Source of the DNA: an uncultured Pseudomonadota bacterium
GTDB lineage: Bacteria > Myxococcota_A > UBA796 > JAFGLY01
DNA length: 51,836 bases
Direction: 5' to 3'
NCBI GenBank assembly: GCA_937912125.1
Contig: CALDOK010000022.1
Span: forward strand, 1 to 51,836
Positions within the stretch are counted from its first letter, which is position 1; every line of letters begins with the position of its first letter. The notes under the pieces were generated by a model, which saw nothing but the letters and a program-made list of their open reading frames with translations, did no database searches and had not been told where the DNA came from. Shown here piece after piece: positions 33,886 to 44,477 of this stretch. Both the position numbers and the translations under genes were made by a program.

Positions 33886-33913
33886 ACACATCAACCTCGC
33901 AATCCGATGGTGA

Positions 33914-34426
33914 TCAGAGCCGAACCGACAGCCCGCCGCCCAGCTCCGCCCAACCCGGCGAGCCGTCCAGGGGCTGGCTCCAGTCGGCGCGGCCGGCGAA
34001 GGTCAGCCCCCAGAACACGAGCCAGTTGACTCGCAGGCCGGTGCGGACGCTCAGGCTGGTGTCCAGCACCCCCGTGGCGAGCCCGGGCACGGGCTCGGCG
34101 CTCAGGGCGCCGGGGGGCCGCGTGCCCCAGCTGTCGGGCACCCGCACCGGCACGTTGAGCTCGGGGAAGGCCACCACGCTCACCCGCCACCACTGGCCGT
34201 CCAGGGGTGAGGCAATCAGCCCCATGCCCATGGTCGCCGCGCTGTAGCCGGGCACATTGCCCAGCTCCGCGGTCAGCCCGAAGTGGGGCACTGCGCCGTA
34301 GTCCAGGCTGCCGCGCAGGGCGAAGCCGTGGTCCGGGCTGCCGCCAAGGGTGGCACCGGCCACCACGCGACCGGGGTCGGCCTGAGCCATGGTGGAGCAG
34401 AGAAGCAGAGAGAGAAGGGCGATCAT
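33914..34426 (-). CDS. Exported beta-barrel-like protein
   Basis: This 170-residue protein has a signal peptide ending near AQA (residues 14-16). The mature part alternates hydrophobic and polar residues as in an outer-membrane barrel (FALRGSLDYGAVPHFGLTAELGN, GMGLIASPLDGQWWRVSVVAFPE, WLVFWGLTFAGRADW) and ends in LSVRL, close to the barrel end signal. It is small, perhaps an eight-stranded barrel. The ATG overlaps the stop of the Cys/His protein gene by one base (TGATG), so the two are translationally coupled. No family is recognised. Confidence 0.72.
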   Translation of the reverse strand: MIALLSLLLCSTMAQADPGRVVAGATLGGSPDHGFALRGSLDYGAVPHFGLTAELGNVPGYSAATMGMGLIASPLDGQWWRVSVVAFPELNVPVRVPDSWGTRPPGALSAEPVPGLATGVLDTSLSVRTGLRVNWLVFWGLTFAGRADWSQPLDGSPGWAELGGGLSVRL

Positions 34427-34662
34427 CAGGGCACCTCGATGGTGGGCACGACGCCGTGCACGGACATGGCGCAGGTGCCGTCGTGTTCGCCGTCGGGACG
34501 GAAGTGGCGGCAGCCGCGGTGGGGGCAGCGATGCCGGGGGGCTGGGTTCTGCCGCAGCATGGCGGCCTCGGCGTCGAAGGGCACTGCGGCGGTCGCGGCG
34601 AGCATGGCGGCGAAGCCACAGCCTCCCAGCAGCACACCGCGACGGGTCACATCCAGAGCCAT
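34426..34662 (-). CDS. Small Tat-exported Cys/His protein
   Basis: This 78-residue protein has a twin-arginine-like signal, VTRRGVLLGGCGFAAMLAA, with RR followed by a hydrophobic stretch; the cysteine at GGC could alternatively be a lipobox. The mature part is about 45 residues long and has a HRCPHRGCRHFRPDGEHDGTC segment (given without flanks) with three cysteines and several histidines. Tat export would allow a cofactor or metal to be loaded before export. The CPH unit recalls the repeat lipoprotein at 24608-25099. A ribosome site (GGAG) precedes the ATG. It is coupled to the barrel-like gene and lies 38 bases after the CrtC-like gene. Confidence 0.7.
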   Translation of the reverse strand: MALDVTRRGVLLGGCGFAAMLAATAAVPFDAEAAMLRQNPAPRHRCPHRGCRHFRPDGEHDGTCAMSVHGVVPTIEVP

Positions 34663-34700
34663 GGGGGTCTCCAGGGCGGGCCTGGCCCGCGAAGGGGGGT

Positions 34701-36110
34701 TCAGTCGGTGTCGTCCAGCAGGCGATCCCAGTCCGCAGGATCCGTGCTCTCGAGCGCCTCGATCAGCTCGTCCACGTCCACAGGGGCCGCCTCGGGCAGG
34801 GCCTGATCAGGCCCGGAGATCAGGGTCACGCGGGTCTGGCCCGAGGGCACCGCCGAGGGAGCCGGCGCGGCCCAGGTCTTCACACCCTGCTCCAGGGTCC
34901 AGGTGGTCCCACTGGCGGCAGCGGGGGCGGCGGTCGTGAAGCCGCGGGTGGCCAGAGCGGTGCCGGGGCTCGCGGTCCTGGCGCCCGGGTTTCGCGAGGC
35001 GTAGAGGAAGCGCAGCTTGGGCATGTGTCCGCCCACCTGCTCCACGAAGGCCTCGGCAGCGACCTCGCGGCCCATGAAGCTGCCCGTGGCGCGGGCGGGC
35101 CCGGCGTAGACCGCAGCGGGGAAGCCGAAGACCTCCTGGTCGTCCCGATCCGCGGTGACGTTCAGCTCCAGGCCCGCACCCTCGATGCGCCAGGCCGTGG
35201 GCCAGTCCGCGCCGGTGCGACGGCTGTGCCAGGTGTCCAGGGCCGTGACCCGCAGCTGCTCCACGGGCAGGTCCACCCGACGGCCTTCCCGGTCGGCGAT
35301 CCAGGCCATGGAGCCGGGGACCCCGCGCATGCCGTCGTCCAGCAGCCAGGCCACGACCAGGTGGCGCTCGTCGTCCAGGGGCATGTCGAACCACTCGAAG
35401 CCGTCCAGCTGCGGGTCGTAGAGTCGACCCCACTCGTGCTTGTAGAAGCCGTCGCCCTCGAGCCAGCGGGTCTGGGCGCCGTCCTTCCAGCGGCCTTCGA
35501 CCACCATGTTGTCGTGCTGGACCCACAGGTGGCGGGCGCCGGGAGCCAGCTCCACCAGCCCGTCCTGGCCGGGCAGCACCGGCTGTCCGTCGGGCGTCAG
35601 GCGCAGGTCCAGCCGATGCCGGCCAGCCCCTACCCGCAGCACCAGGGTCTCCCCCTCCCAGGCGATGCGCCAGCCCCCGTGACGCAGATCCAGCCCCTCA
35701 CCCACGAAGCGAGCCATGGGGTAGTCGGGGATGTTGGTGCGATCCGCGGTCCACTTGCGGTCCCGGGTCTGCACCTTCACGTAGGCGGCGTGCACCGGGT
35801 TGCCCCCCAGCCACGCGGGCAACCCCGCCACGGTGTCCAGGTCGGTGCGCTGCACCACGAAGGCCGCGAAGATGTGGAGCGGCTCGCCCGTGCCGGGCTC
35901 CTCGAGGGCCGCATGCACATGCCACCACTCGGTCTGCGCGTCATCGTGGGGCCGGTGATCCGTGGCCCAGTCGGCGCGGGCCAGGGGCCCCACGTCCTGC
36001 AGCCCGTGGTGGGCGCAGCCCCCCAGGACGCCCAGCGTCGAGGCCGCGATGCACCCGATTGTAGAGACGGTCTTCACACCCGCCCACCAAGACGAAGCTC
36101 TCCGATTCAT
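34701..36110 (-). CDS. Lipoprotein with CrtC/AttH-type lipocalin hydratase domain
   Basis: This 469-residue protein has a long signal peptide with lipobox LGGC. The body resembles the CrtC-type (hydroxyneurosporene synthase/AttH) double-lipocalin fold: DDAQTEWWHVHAAL near the start, TRWLEGDGFYKHEWGRLYDP, FEWFDMPLDDERHLVVAWLLDDG, and AWRIEGAGLELNV. In carotenoid pathways CrtC hydrates a terminal double bond, while AttH relatives have other or unknown roles. The last ~110 residues are Ala/Pro-rich and acidic. It is coupled to the FAD desaturase-like gene upstream (ATGA overlap), which makes a shared hydrophobic substrate likely. Lipid anchoring is unusual for a biosynthetic enzyme. Confidence 0.75.
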   Translation of the reverse strand: MNRRASSWWAGVKTVSTIGCIAASTLGVLGGCAHHGLQDVGPLARADWATDHRPHDDAQTEWWHVHAALEEPGTGEPLHIFAAFVVQRTDLDTVAGLPAWLGGNPVHAAYVKVQTRDRKWTADRTNIPDYPMARFVGEGLDLRHGGWRIAWEGETLVLRVGAGRHRLDLRLTPDGQPVLPGQDGLVELAPGARHLWVQHDNMVVEGRWKDGAQTRWLEGDGFYKHEWGRLYDPQLDGFEWFDMPLDDERHLVVAWLLDDGMRGVPGSMAWIADREGRRVDLPVEQLRVTALDTWHSRRTGADWPTAWRIEGAGLELNVTADRDDQEVFGFPAAVYAGPARATGSFMGREVAAEAFVEQVGGHMPKLRFLYASRNPGARTASPGTALATRGFTTAAPAAASGTTWTLEQGVKTWAAPAPSAVPSGQTRVTLISGPDQALPEAAPVDVDELIEALESTDPADWDRLLDDTD

Positions 36111-37594
36111 GCTGCTCTCCCAGCCAGGGCGTCGTGCCGCTGGCGCGTCGGGGCCTTCAGGACGATGTCGGCCGCATGCAGGCCCGAGCGCACCGCGGTC
36201 TCCATGCAGGGGAAGTCGGCCTTCGAGCGCACCCAGTCCCCCGCCATGGTCATGCCCACGAGCGGTGTGACGGGCTGCGGCTTGTGCTTGAGCGAGCCCG
36301 GCTCACTCAGCCAGTAGCGGCGATGAGGCGCGCGATCCCGGACCAGCTTGTAGGTCAGGACCCCCTCGAGGTCGATGCCCTCGTAGCCGTCCACCCGCTG
36401 GATGCCGCGGATGGCCCGGTGCAGCAGCTCCTCGTCGGTCCAGTCCTCGAAGCCCGTCTCCTGACCCACGAAGTGCAGGACCGACCCGAAGGCCGGGTTG
36501 TCCCGGTAGGCCGGGTTGAAGGGCTTGTTGTCCAGGGCGATGGCCATGGGGGGCAGCAGGCCGGCCACCAGGGTGCGCGGGCCGCGGGTGACCGCCTGCC
36601 GATGCCAGACGTGCAGGCCCATGGGGGCCACGGTGGTCAGCCGCGCCACACCGGCCAGGCCGGGCATGTCCCGCAGCACCGGATCGTACTTCAGCACCCG
36701 CTGCATGGACCCCGCCGGGATGGCCAGCACCACCTCGTCGAAGTCGGTCCACACCCTCCGAGAGCCCGGCACGATGCGGAACGGCGGCTCGAGGAAGCCC
36801 TCGGGCAAGGACCGCTGGTCGATCTGATCGCAGACCAGCCCGGTGAGCCGCTGGCCATCGTGCTGCAGCTTCACCAGACGCCAACCCCGCAGGATGCGCC
36901 CACCCAGGGCCTCGATGCGCCGGCCGATGGGCTCCCACCAGATGTCGCTCATGCTGCCCGCGGGAAAGCGGACCTCGGAGGTCGAGTAGTCCCGGGCCAG
37001 CTCCCGCAGGGTGTGCATGACCGAGTAGGCCGAGATCTCCCCGGGGTAGTTGAACTGGGCCTCCCGGGAGCAGCGGAACAGGTTGGTGGCCACCAGGGAC
37101 GCCGGGCAGCCCAGCTCGAGGCACAGGGCCGAGAGGCAGACGTCGTCCCAGGCCTCGGGCACCCCGCCCATCACCCGTGCGATCATGCGCGCCATGAAGC
37201 TGCCGAAGCCCAGCTTCTCCCCAAAGCCCAGCCCGCTGTAGCGCAGCCCATCGAACAGCGCCCCCACGGAGCTGGCCCCGAAGTGCAGGTCGTGGGTCTG
37301 CTGGTCCCGGTCCTCCCAGACCCGCATGTGGCCGCGGTTGGAGACGGTGGTCTCCTCCTTGGGCACGCCGGCGCGCTTCAGCAGCCGTCCCAGCTCCCGG
37401 TAGAAGCCGGCCATGATGTGCTGGCCCTGCTCCACCACCCGCCCGTCGGAGGTGGTGAAGCTGGCGGCGCTGCCCCCCAGGTAGGGCTCGAGGGTCAACA
37501 CGGTCACGTCGACCTTCCCCTTGCCACGGTGCAGCAGAGACTCAGCCGCCGCCAAGCCCGCCGGTCCGGCACCCACCACGATCACCTTGCGCAT
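36107..37594 (-). CDS. FAD-dependent desaturase/amine-oxidase-type oxidoreductase
   Basis: This 495-residue protein starts at ATG 37594 behind GGAGG. The dinucleotide-binding motif VIVVGAGPAGLAAAESLLHRG opens the protein, followed by LEPYLGGSAASFTTSDGRVVEQGQH, typical of the phytoene-desaturase and HpnE-like group, and closes with VGMTMAGDWVRSKADFPCMETAVRSGLHAAD, the second FAD-contact motif. It should oxidise or dehydrogenate a hydrophobic substrate such as a carotenoid or squalene-like lipid. It heads a four-gene reverse-strand run with the CrtC-like protein, the Cys/His protein and the barrel-like protein. The open frame continues to 37750 without a ribosome site. Confidence 0.88.
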   Translation of the reverse strand: MRKVIVVGAGPAGLAAAESLLHRGKGKVDVTVLTLEPYLGGSAASFTTSDGRVVEQGQHIMAGFYRELGRLLKRAGVPKEETTVSNRGHMRVWEDRDQQTHDLHFGASSVGALFDGLRYSGLGFGEKLGFGSFMARMIARVMGGVPEAWDDVCLSALCLELGCPASLVATNLFRCSREAQFNYPGEISAYSVMHTLRELARDYSTSEVRFPAGSMSDIWWEPIGRRIEALGGRILRGWRLVKLQHDGQRLTGLVCDQIDQRSLPEGFLEPPFRIVPGSRRVWTDFDEVVLAIPAGSMQRVLKYDPVLRDMPGLAGVARLTTVAPMGLHVWHRQAVTRGPRTLVAGLLPPMAIALDNKPFNPAYRDNPAFGSVLHFVGQETGFEDWTDEELLHRAIRGIQRVDGYEGIDLEGVLTYKLVRDRAPHRRYWLSEPGSLKHKPQPVTPLVGMTMAGDWVRSKADFPCMETAVRSGLHAADIVLKAPTRQRHDALAGRAA

Positions 37595-37785
37595 GCTGCC
37601 TCCAGGAGCCGCCCGGTGGAGGTCCGGGCCAGCTCGCAGGTCAGGAGCCGAGGGTCGGCGGCATGTCACGAAAAGATCGAACGACGGGCGGTGGAACTCC
37701 GATCCTGCGCCTGCAAGCTGGACAAGTTGATTCGATTGACGGATAGTCATCGCCTCGGCACGACCAAACTCTCCCGGAGGGCTCC

Positions 37786-39714
<1,929 letters not shown>

Positions 39715-41187
39715 GCACCCGCTGCAGCACCAGGAAGGCCGCAGCGCCCGCGATCCCGTTGGCCACCAGCGCCGCGACGAAGACGCCCTGCAGCCCCAGC
39801 GTGTGCGCCCCCAGGATGGCCAGGGGCAGGTACAGCCCGAACATCTGCAGGATGGTGAGCGCGGAGGCATGCAGGGGCCGCTCGAGCACGTTCAGGCTGG
39901 TGCTGCTGATCATCAACACCCCCACCAGCCCGTAGCCGAAGGGAACGATGCGCAGGTAGAGCACGATGTTGGCGATGACCACGGGGTCGTCGTTGAACAA
40001 GGCCGCCAGGGGCCGGGCTCCTGCCCACAGGCCCAGCAAGGTCACCAGGCCCCACCCCAGGGCGAAGACCTGGCTGGAACGCACCCCGCGCCGCACGCGG
40101 GCGAACAGACCGGCGCCGTGGTTCTGCCCTACGAAGGGCCCCAGCATGGAGCCCAGCGCCATCACCACGGCCAGGGCGAACATGTCCACCCGGGTGGCCA
40201 CCCCGAACGCAGCCACGGCTTCCTTGCCGAACCCAGCCACCAGGCGAGTGACGGCGCCCGCGCCCAGGGGGAGCACCATGCGCGTGGCCGCATCGGGCAG
40301 CCCGATCCACAGGATGCGGCGCCACGAAGCGACGGTGGAGCTCAGCCCGGCCCAGCGCCGGGTGACCATGCGCTCACGCAGGGTGAGCACCCACATGGAG
40401 GCCGTCAGGGCCGCGGCGCGCGCGAACACGGTGGTCAGGGCGGCCCCGGCCAGCTCCATCCTGGGGAAGGGCCCCAGGCCAAAGATGAGCACGGGGTCCA
40501 GCACCACGTTCACACACACCGCCACCAGCATGATCAAGGCTGGGGTGCGGGCGTCGCCGGTAGCGCGGATGGCGTTGTTGCCCACCATGGGGATGACCAC
40601 GAAGGGCATACCCACGTACCAGATGCGCATGTACTGCCCGATGAGGGGCAGCAGCTCGTCCGTGGCGCCCATGGCCCTGAACACAGGATCGACGGTGGCC
40701 AGCCCCACGGCCACCAGCACGGTCACCACCACCACCGACAGCAGCAGGGCGTCGGTGGTCAGCCGCCGGACCTGATCCCGGTCGCCGTGACCCAGGGCGC
40801 GCGAGATCACCGCCGAGGCCCCCTGACCCAGCCCCAGGGCCAGCCCGCCGAAGATGGCGACCACCGGGAAGGTGAAGGCCATGGCCGCCAGCTCCGCCTT
40901 GCCAAGCTGGCCAACGAAGAAGGTGTCCACCAGGTTGAACGCCACCATGGCCAGGATGCCCATCAGCATCTGCAGGGTGGTGCGCGCCAGAGCCCGCTCG
41001 ACAGGCCCCTTGGTGAACCGGGCCGAACCAGGCTTCATGGTGTTTCCGGGGCTGGGTTCGCCGTCCTAGCGCAGCCCTCTTCGCCCCGCCACCATCGCGG
41101 GCTGGGGCCGCGAGCCAGCGGGACAGGCTACCTTGTCGACTGCACCCCCGTCGCTGACCGCAGAGGGGGGGTGGACTCGGAGATCCC

Positions 41188-42696
41188 ATGCCCGTGCTGA
41201 GTGTGATCGTCCCTGGGCGAACCGAACGGAGCTTCCACTTCGCCCGCCGAGCCCTGATCGGTCGGGACCCATCCGTCGACCTGCAATTGGACGACCCGTC
41301 GGTCTCGGCCTACCACGCCGTGCTGCACCTGGACGACACCGGCCTGCTGTGCGTCTCCGATCTGCGCTCGTCCAACGGCACCTTCCTCAACGGCGAGCGC
41401 GTCAACAGGGCGGTGGTCGAGCGGGGCATGATCCTGGCCATCGGTTCCTGCCGGATCGAGCTCGATGAGGTCGAGTGGCAGGGCTCCGACACTCCCGAGA
41501 AGCGCGGCCTGGGGTCCACCCTGGACGGAGACGACACCGCCCCCTGGGGCCGCCGTGGTCGCCCTCCCCTGCCCGACGTCGACCGGCTCGAGAAAGCCTG
41601 GGGCGAGCTGGCCACCCTGTACGAGCTGGGCCACGTGCTCGAGGTCGGCCAGGGCGAAGACGAGGTGCATCGCGCCGTGGCCGATCTGGTGGCCCGCTCC
41701 ACCGGCGCCGAGCGCGTGTGCCTGGTGGACTACGACCCCGTCCACACGCGCGCCCACACCCTCTACACCTGGCCCGACGGGGCCGACCCCAGCGGGGGAA
41801 AGCCCTTCTCCCGCAGCATCATCGAGCAGGTCATCGTCAAGGGGCGCACCATCCTGGTGCCCGACGTGGCCCTGTCCGCCGATCTGCGCAACGCCCCCAG
41901 CATCGCGGTCAACGCCATCCGCTCCGCCCTGTGCGCCCCCATGCACGGCCGCCGTGGCGTGATCGGCATGATCCTGGCCACCCACCACGGGCCCGGCTTC
42001 GAGTTCCAGGAGCACCAGATCCGGCTGATGACCGCGGTGGGCCAGGCGGTGGGCATGGCCCTCGAGAACCACCGGCTGTACTGGCTGCAGGAGCGCAACT
42101 TCGTTGGCACCCTCGAGGCCCTGGTCCAGGCCCTGGACGCCCGGGACCCCTACACCGCAGGCCACTCCCTGCGGGTCACCGAGCTCAGCCTGGCGCTGGC
42201 CCGCTGGTACCCCCTGGACGACCAGCTGGTCCGCGCTCTGCGCCTGGGAGCGCTGCTCCACGACGTAGGGAAGATCGGGGTCGAGGACTCGGCCTTGCAG
42301 GCCTCCCGAGCGCTGACCGACTCCGAGTACGCCAGCGTCAAGCGCCACCCCGCCCTGGGCTTCCGGATCCTCGAGCCCCTCGACTCCCTCGAAGACGTCC
42401 GCACCATCGTGCGCCACCACCACGAACGCTGGGACGGCACGGGCTACCCCGACGGCCTGCGCGCCGAGCGTATCCCCTTGGCCAGCCGCATCATCGCCGT
42501 GGCCGACACCATCGACGCCATCACCTCCGACCGCCCCTACCGCCGCGGCAGCCCCCTGGACCTGGCCCTGGGCGAGGTGCGGCGCTGGTCGGGCAAGCAG
42601 TTCGACCCGGCCGTGGTCAAGGCCCTGGACCGAGCTGTGGCGGCGGGCGAGCTCGCCAGCCTCGGCAGCAAGGACCGAGCCAGGGCCGTCCGCTAG
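41188..42696 (+). CDS. FHA-GAF-HD-GYP protein (cyclic-di-GMP phosphodiesterase type)
   Basis: This 502-residue protein has three modules. The FHA domain (about 1-95) has GRD at 25-27, SAYHA and SSNGTFLNGERV, and would bind phosphothreonine. The GAF domain (about 135-300) starts with ELATLYELGHVLEVG. The HD-GYP domain (about 305-490) has H326, HD at 358-359 (LLHDVGKIG), HHHERWDGTGYPDGL with GYP at 419-421, and ADTIDAITSDRPYR. All expected metal ligands appear present. It should hydrolyse cyclic di-GMP. Phosphothreonine recognition suggests control by a Hanks-type kinase, of which one is encoded at 6836-10414 (inference). GGAG precedes the ATG. Confidence 0.93.
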   Translation: MPVLSVIVPGRTERSFHFARRALIGRDPSVDLQLDDPSVSAYHAVLHLDDTGLLCVSDLRSSNGTFLNGERVNRAVVERGMILAIGSCRIELDEVEWQGSDTPEKRGLGSTLDGDDTAPWGRRGRPPLPDVDRLEKAWGELATLYELGHVLEVGQGEDEVHRAVADLVARSTGAERVCLVDYDPVHTRAHTLYTWPDGADPSGGKPFSRSIIEQVIVKGRTILVPDVALSADLRNAPSIAVNAIRSALCAPMHGRRGVIGMILATHHGPGFEFQEHQIRLMTAVGQAVGMALENHRLYWLQERNFVGTLEALVQALDARDPYTAGHSLRVTELSLALARWYPLDDQLVRALRLGALLHDVGKIGVEDSALQASRALTDSEYASVKRHPALGFRILEPLDSLEDVRTIVRHHHERWDGTGYPDGLRAERIPLASRIIAVADTIDAITSDRPYRRGSPLDLALGEVRRWSGKQFDPAVVKALDRAVAAGELASLGSKDRARAVR

Positions 42697-42712
42697 GACC
42701 ACCGACTCCGCG

Positions 42713-43348
42713 CTACTCCTCCCAGTCGAAGTCGGACATCCACCAGGCGTCATCGTAGGCGTCCAGATCGAGCCAGGCGGGCCCATAGGATGGGACCAGG
42801 CGGTACTCGCCGGTGATGACGCCGTGGGTCCCCGGCAGGCCATCGGCGTCCGACAGGCTCACCACCAGGCAGCTCTCGTCGGACCACGCGGGCATCCAGA
42901 AGGTCTCACAGCCGTCGTGGCTGCCCGCGCTGGCGGTGAAGGTGAACCCGTTGGTCTCCGTGACCACGGGCTCGCTCTGGACGCCGCGCTCGATGAGCAC
43001 CACCGGCGTGTCGAAGACCACCTCGTCTTGGCCCTGCACATCGGTGAAGCCGTGGATGCGCACTCCATGGATAGCGTCGCTGGACCAGCGCACCTGCCAC
43101 AGCAGATCGCTCGAGGTGGCGTCGAAGTACTCGAGGGTCACCACCTCGATCCCGTCCACCGTGCTGGTATCGGCCTTCTGCAGCTCGAGGGTCCAGTCCA
43201 TGGCACCGCTCGCCGAGCGGTAGCTGGCGACCCGCGCGGCGCCGTCCAGGGGGAAGTAGTCGGTGTTGTCGTGGACCCCATCTCCGAACACGGGGTCGCA
43301 GGCGACGAGCAACATGGCCGAGAGAGGAACGAGGCGGCGCGGCAGCAT
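42713..43348 (-). CDS. Lipoprotein, unknown family
   Basis: This 211-residue protein starts at ATG 43348 behind TAGGAG and has lipobox LLVAC. The mature part is beta-rich (YFPLDGAARVASYRSASGAMDWTLEL, VEGIEV-like VDGIEVVTLEYFDA) and ends in an acidic tail (MSDFDWEE). One disulfide is possible (DGCETFW, ESCLVVS). No family is recognised. It lies 8 bases after the thioesterase gene on the same strand, so it is probably the last gene of a three-gene operon. Confidence 0.75.
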   Translation of the reverse strand: MLPRRLVPLSAMLLVACDPVFGDGVHDNTDYFPLDGAARVASYRSASGAMDWTLELQKADTSTVDGIEVVTLEYFDATSSDLLWQVRWSSDAIHGVRIHGFTDVQGQDEVVFDTPVVLIERGVQSEPVVTETNGFTFTASAGSHDGCETFWMPAWSDESCLVVSLSDADGLPGTHGVITGEYRLVPSYGPAWLDLDAYDDAWWMSDFDWEE

Positions 43349-43356
43349 GTGGGCTC

Positions 43357-43797
43357 CTACGGGACGGAGGGACCACCTTCTCGGCCCTCGATCCGCAGGA
43401 TAGCCTCACGCACCGCCGTCGGCAGCGGGCACTTGCCGCCAGAGCGGTAGTCGAAGCTCACCATGCGACCGCTGCCCTCGGCGGCCACCACTCCACTGGA
43501 CAGGGCCGTGACCCGGTAGCGCATCAGGAAGCGGTCCACGTCGAGCTCCTCGACCCCGGTCTCCACCAACACCCCATCGGGCCAGGCCAGGGGCGCCCTG
43601 AAGCGGCACTCGGTGTGGGCCAGGATGGGGCCCTGGCCCGTGGCTTCCATGTGCGCGAGGTACCCGACCTGGCGCAGGTAGTCCATGCGACCGGACTCGA
43701 ACCAGCGGAAGTAGGTGAGGTTGTTGACGTGGCCGAAGGCGTCCATCTCTCCCCACTGCACGGCCAGCTCGAGGCGGCACGGGTAGCGGGTGGCCAT
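43357..43797 (-). CDS. Acyl-CoA thioesterase, 4HBT/hotdog family (YbgC/FadM-like)
   Basis: This 146-residue protein contains the hotdog-fold signature WGEMDAFGHVNNLTYFRWFESGRMDYL, with D19 and H23 in the usual active-site positions, and a later ECRFRAPLAWPDGVLVETGVEEL. Members hydrolyse acyl-CoA thioesters. The ATG at 43797 overlaps the stop of the coiled-coil gene by one base (TGATG); a GTG one codon earlier is equally readable. It is cytoplasmic, in an operon with the coiled-coil protein upstream and the lipoprotein downstream. Confidence 0.9.
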   Translation of the reverse strand: MATRYPCRLELAVQWGEMDAFGHVNNLTYFRWFESGRMDYLRQVGYLAHMEATGQGPILAHTECRFRAPLAWPDGVLVETGVEELDVDRFLMRYRVTALSSGVVAAEGSGRMVSFDYRSGGKCPLPTAVREAILRIEGREGGPSVP

Positions 43798-44420
43798 CAC
43801 AGGCTCCGGATCTCGCGGGCGGTGGAGTCCCAGTCTTCCAAGGCGCGCTCGGCCTTGGCGCGCTGCTCATCCAGACCGCCGAGCAGCCCGTCCGCCCCTT
43901 GCATCCCGTTCACCGCCGCGCTGGTCACCCGTGCCTCGAGGGCCTCGAGCTCACGGGCCGCGGTCTGGAGGCGGAAGGCGAGCCGGGGGACCCCTCGCTC
44001 CACCTCCGCGGCGACCCGGGCTTGCTCACCCAGGGCGCCACGGGAAGCCCGGCCAGCGTCCAAGGGGGCGTCGCCCAGAGCTTGATCCAGCTCCACCATG
44101 GCCGCCTCGCGGGCGAGCCTCTCGGGGTCGTGCTGTCGCATCCAGGCCCGCGCCTTGACCAGGCGATCGGCCAGCTGCTGCACCTGGTCCATCAAAGCGT
44201 CCACCGCGCCACCGACCTGGTCGAGCACCGCGGGCGAGACCGAGCCCTCGCCGTGCAGCTGTTGCTTGCAGCGGGCCGACGCCCGCCGCGCCCGCTCGAG
44301 AGCCTGGCGATCCGCCTGGGGCAGGCTGCTGAGCAGAGACTGGAGATCCGGGAGATCCCGGGCCGCATGCCTGGCCTTGGCCTTGCCCAGCCCAAAGAGT
44401 CGATCCGCGATGCCTGCCAT
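43797..44420 (-). CDS. Coiled-coil protein, unknown
   Basis: This 207-residue protein has no signal peptide or membrane helix. Nearly its whole length is Ala/Leu/Glu/Arg/Gln-rich helix with heptad character (RQALERARRASARCKQQL, DALMDQVQQLADRLVKARAWM, RLQTAARELEALEARV, EQRAKAERALEDWDSTAREI), so it is probably an elongated helical bundle or coiled coil. No family is recognised. AGGAGG precedes the ATG. It leads an operon with the thioesterase and a lipoprotein. Confidence 0.75.
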   Translation of the reverse strand: MAGIADRLFGLGKAKARHAARDLPDLQSLLSSLPQADRQALERARRASARCKQQLHGEGSVSPAVLDQVGGAVDALMDQVQQLADRLVKARAWMRQHDPERLAREAAMVELDQALGDAPLDAGRASRGALGEQARVAAEVERGVPRLAFRLQTAARELEALEARVTSAAVNGMQGADGLLGGLDEQRAKAERALEDWDSTAREIRSL

Positions 44421-44477
44421 GTCTGCCTCCTGGGTCGCCCCTGCTACGTCCGCCGGCCCGGTGTTCTTGCCCCGCTC

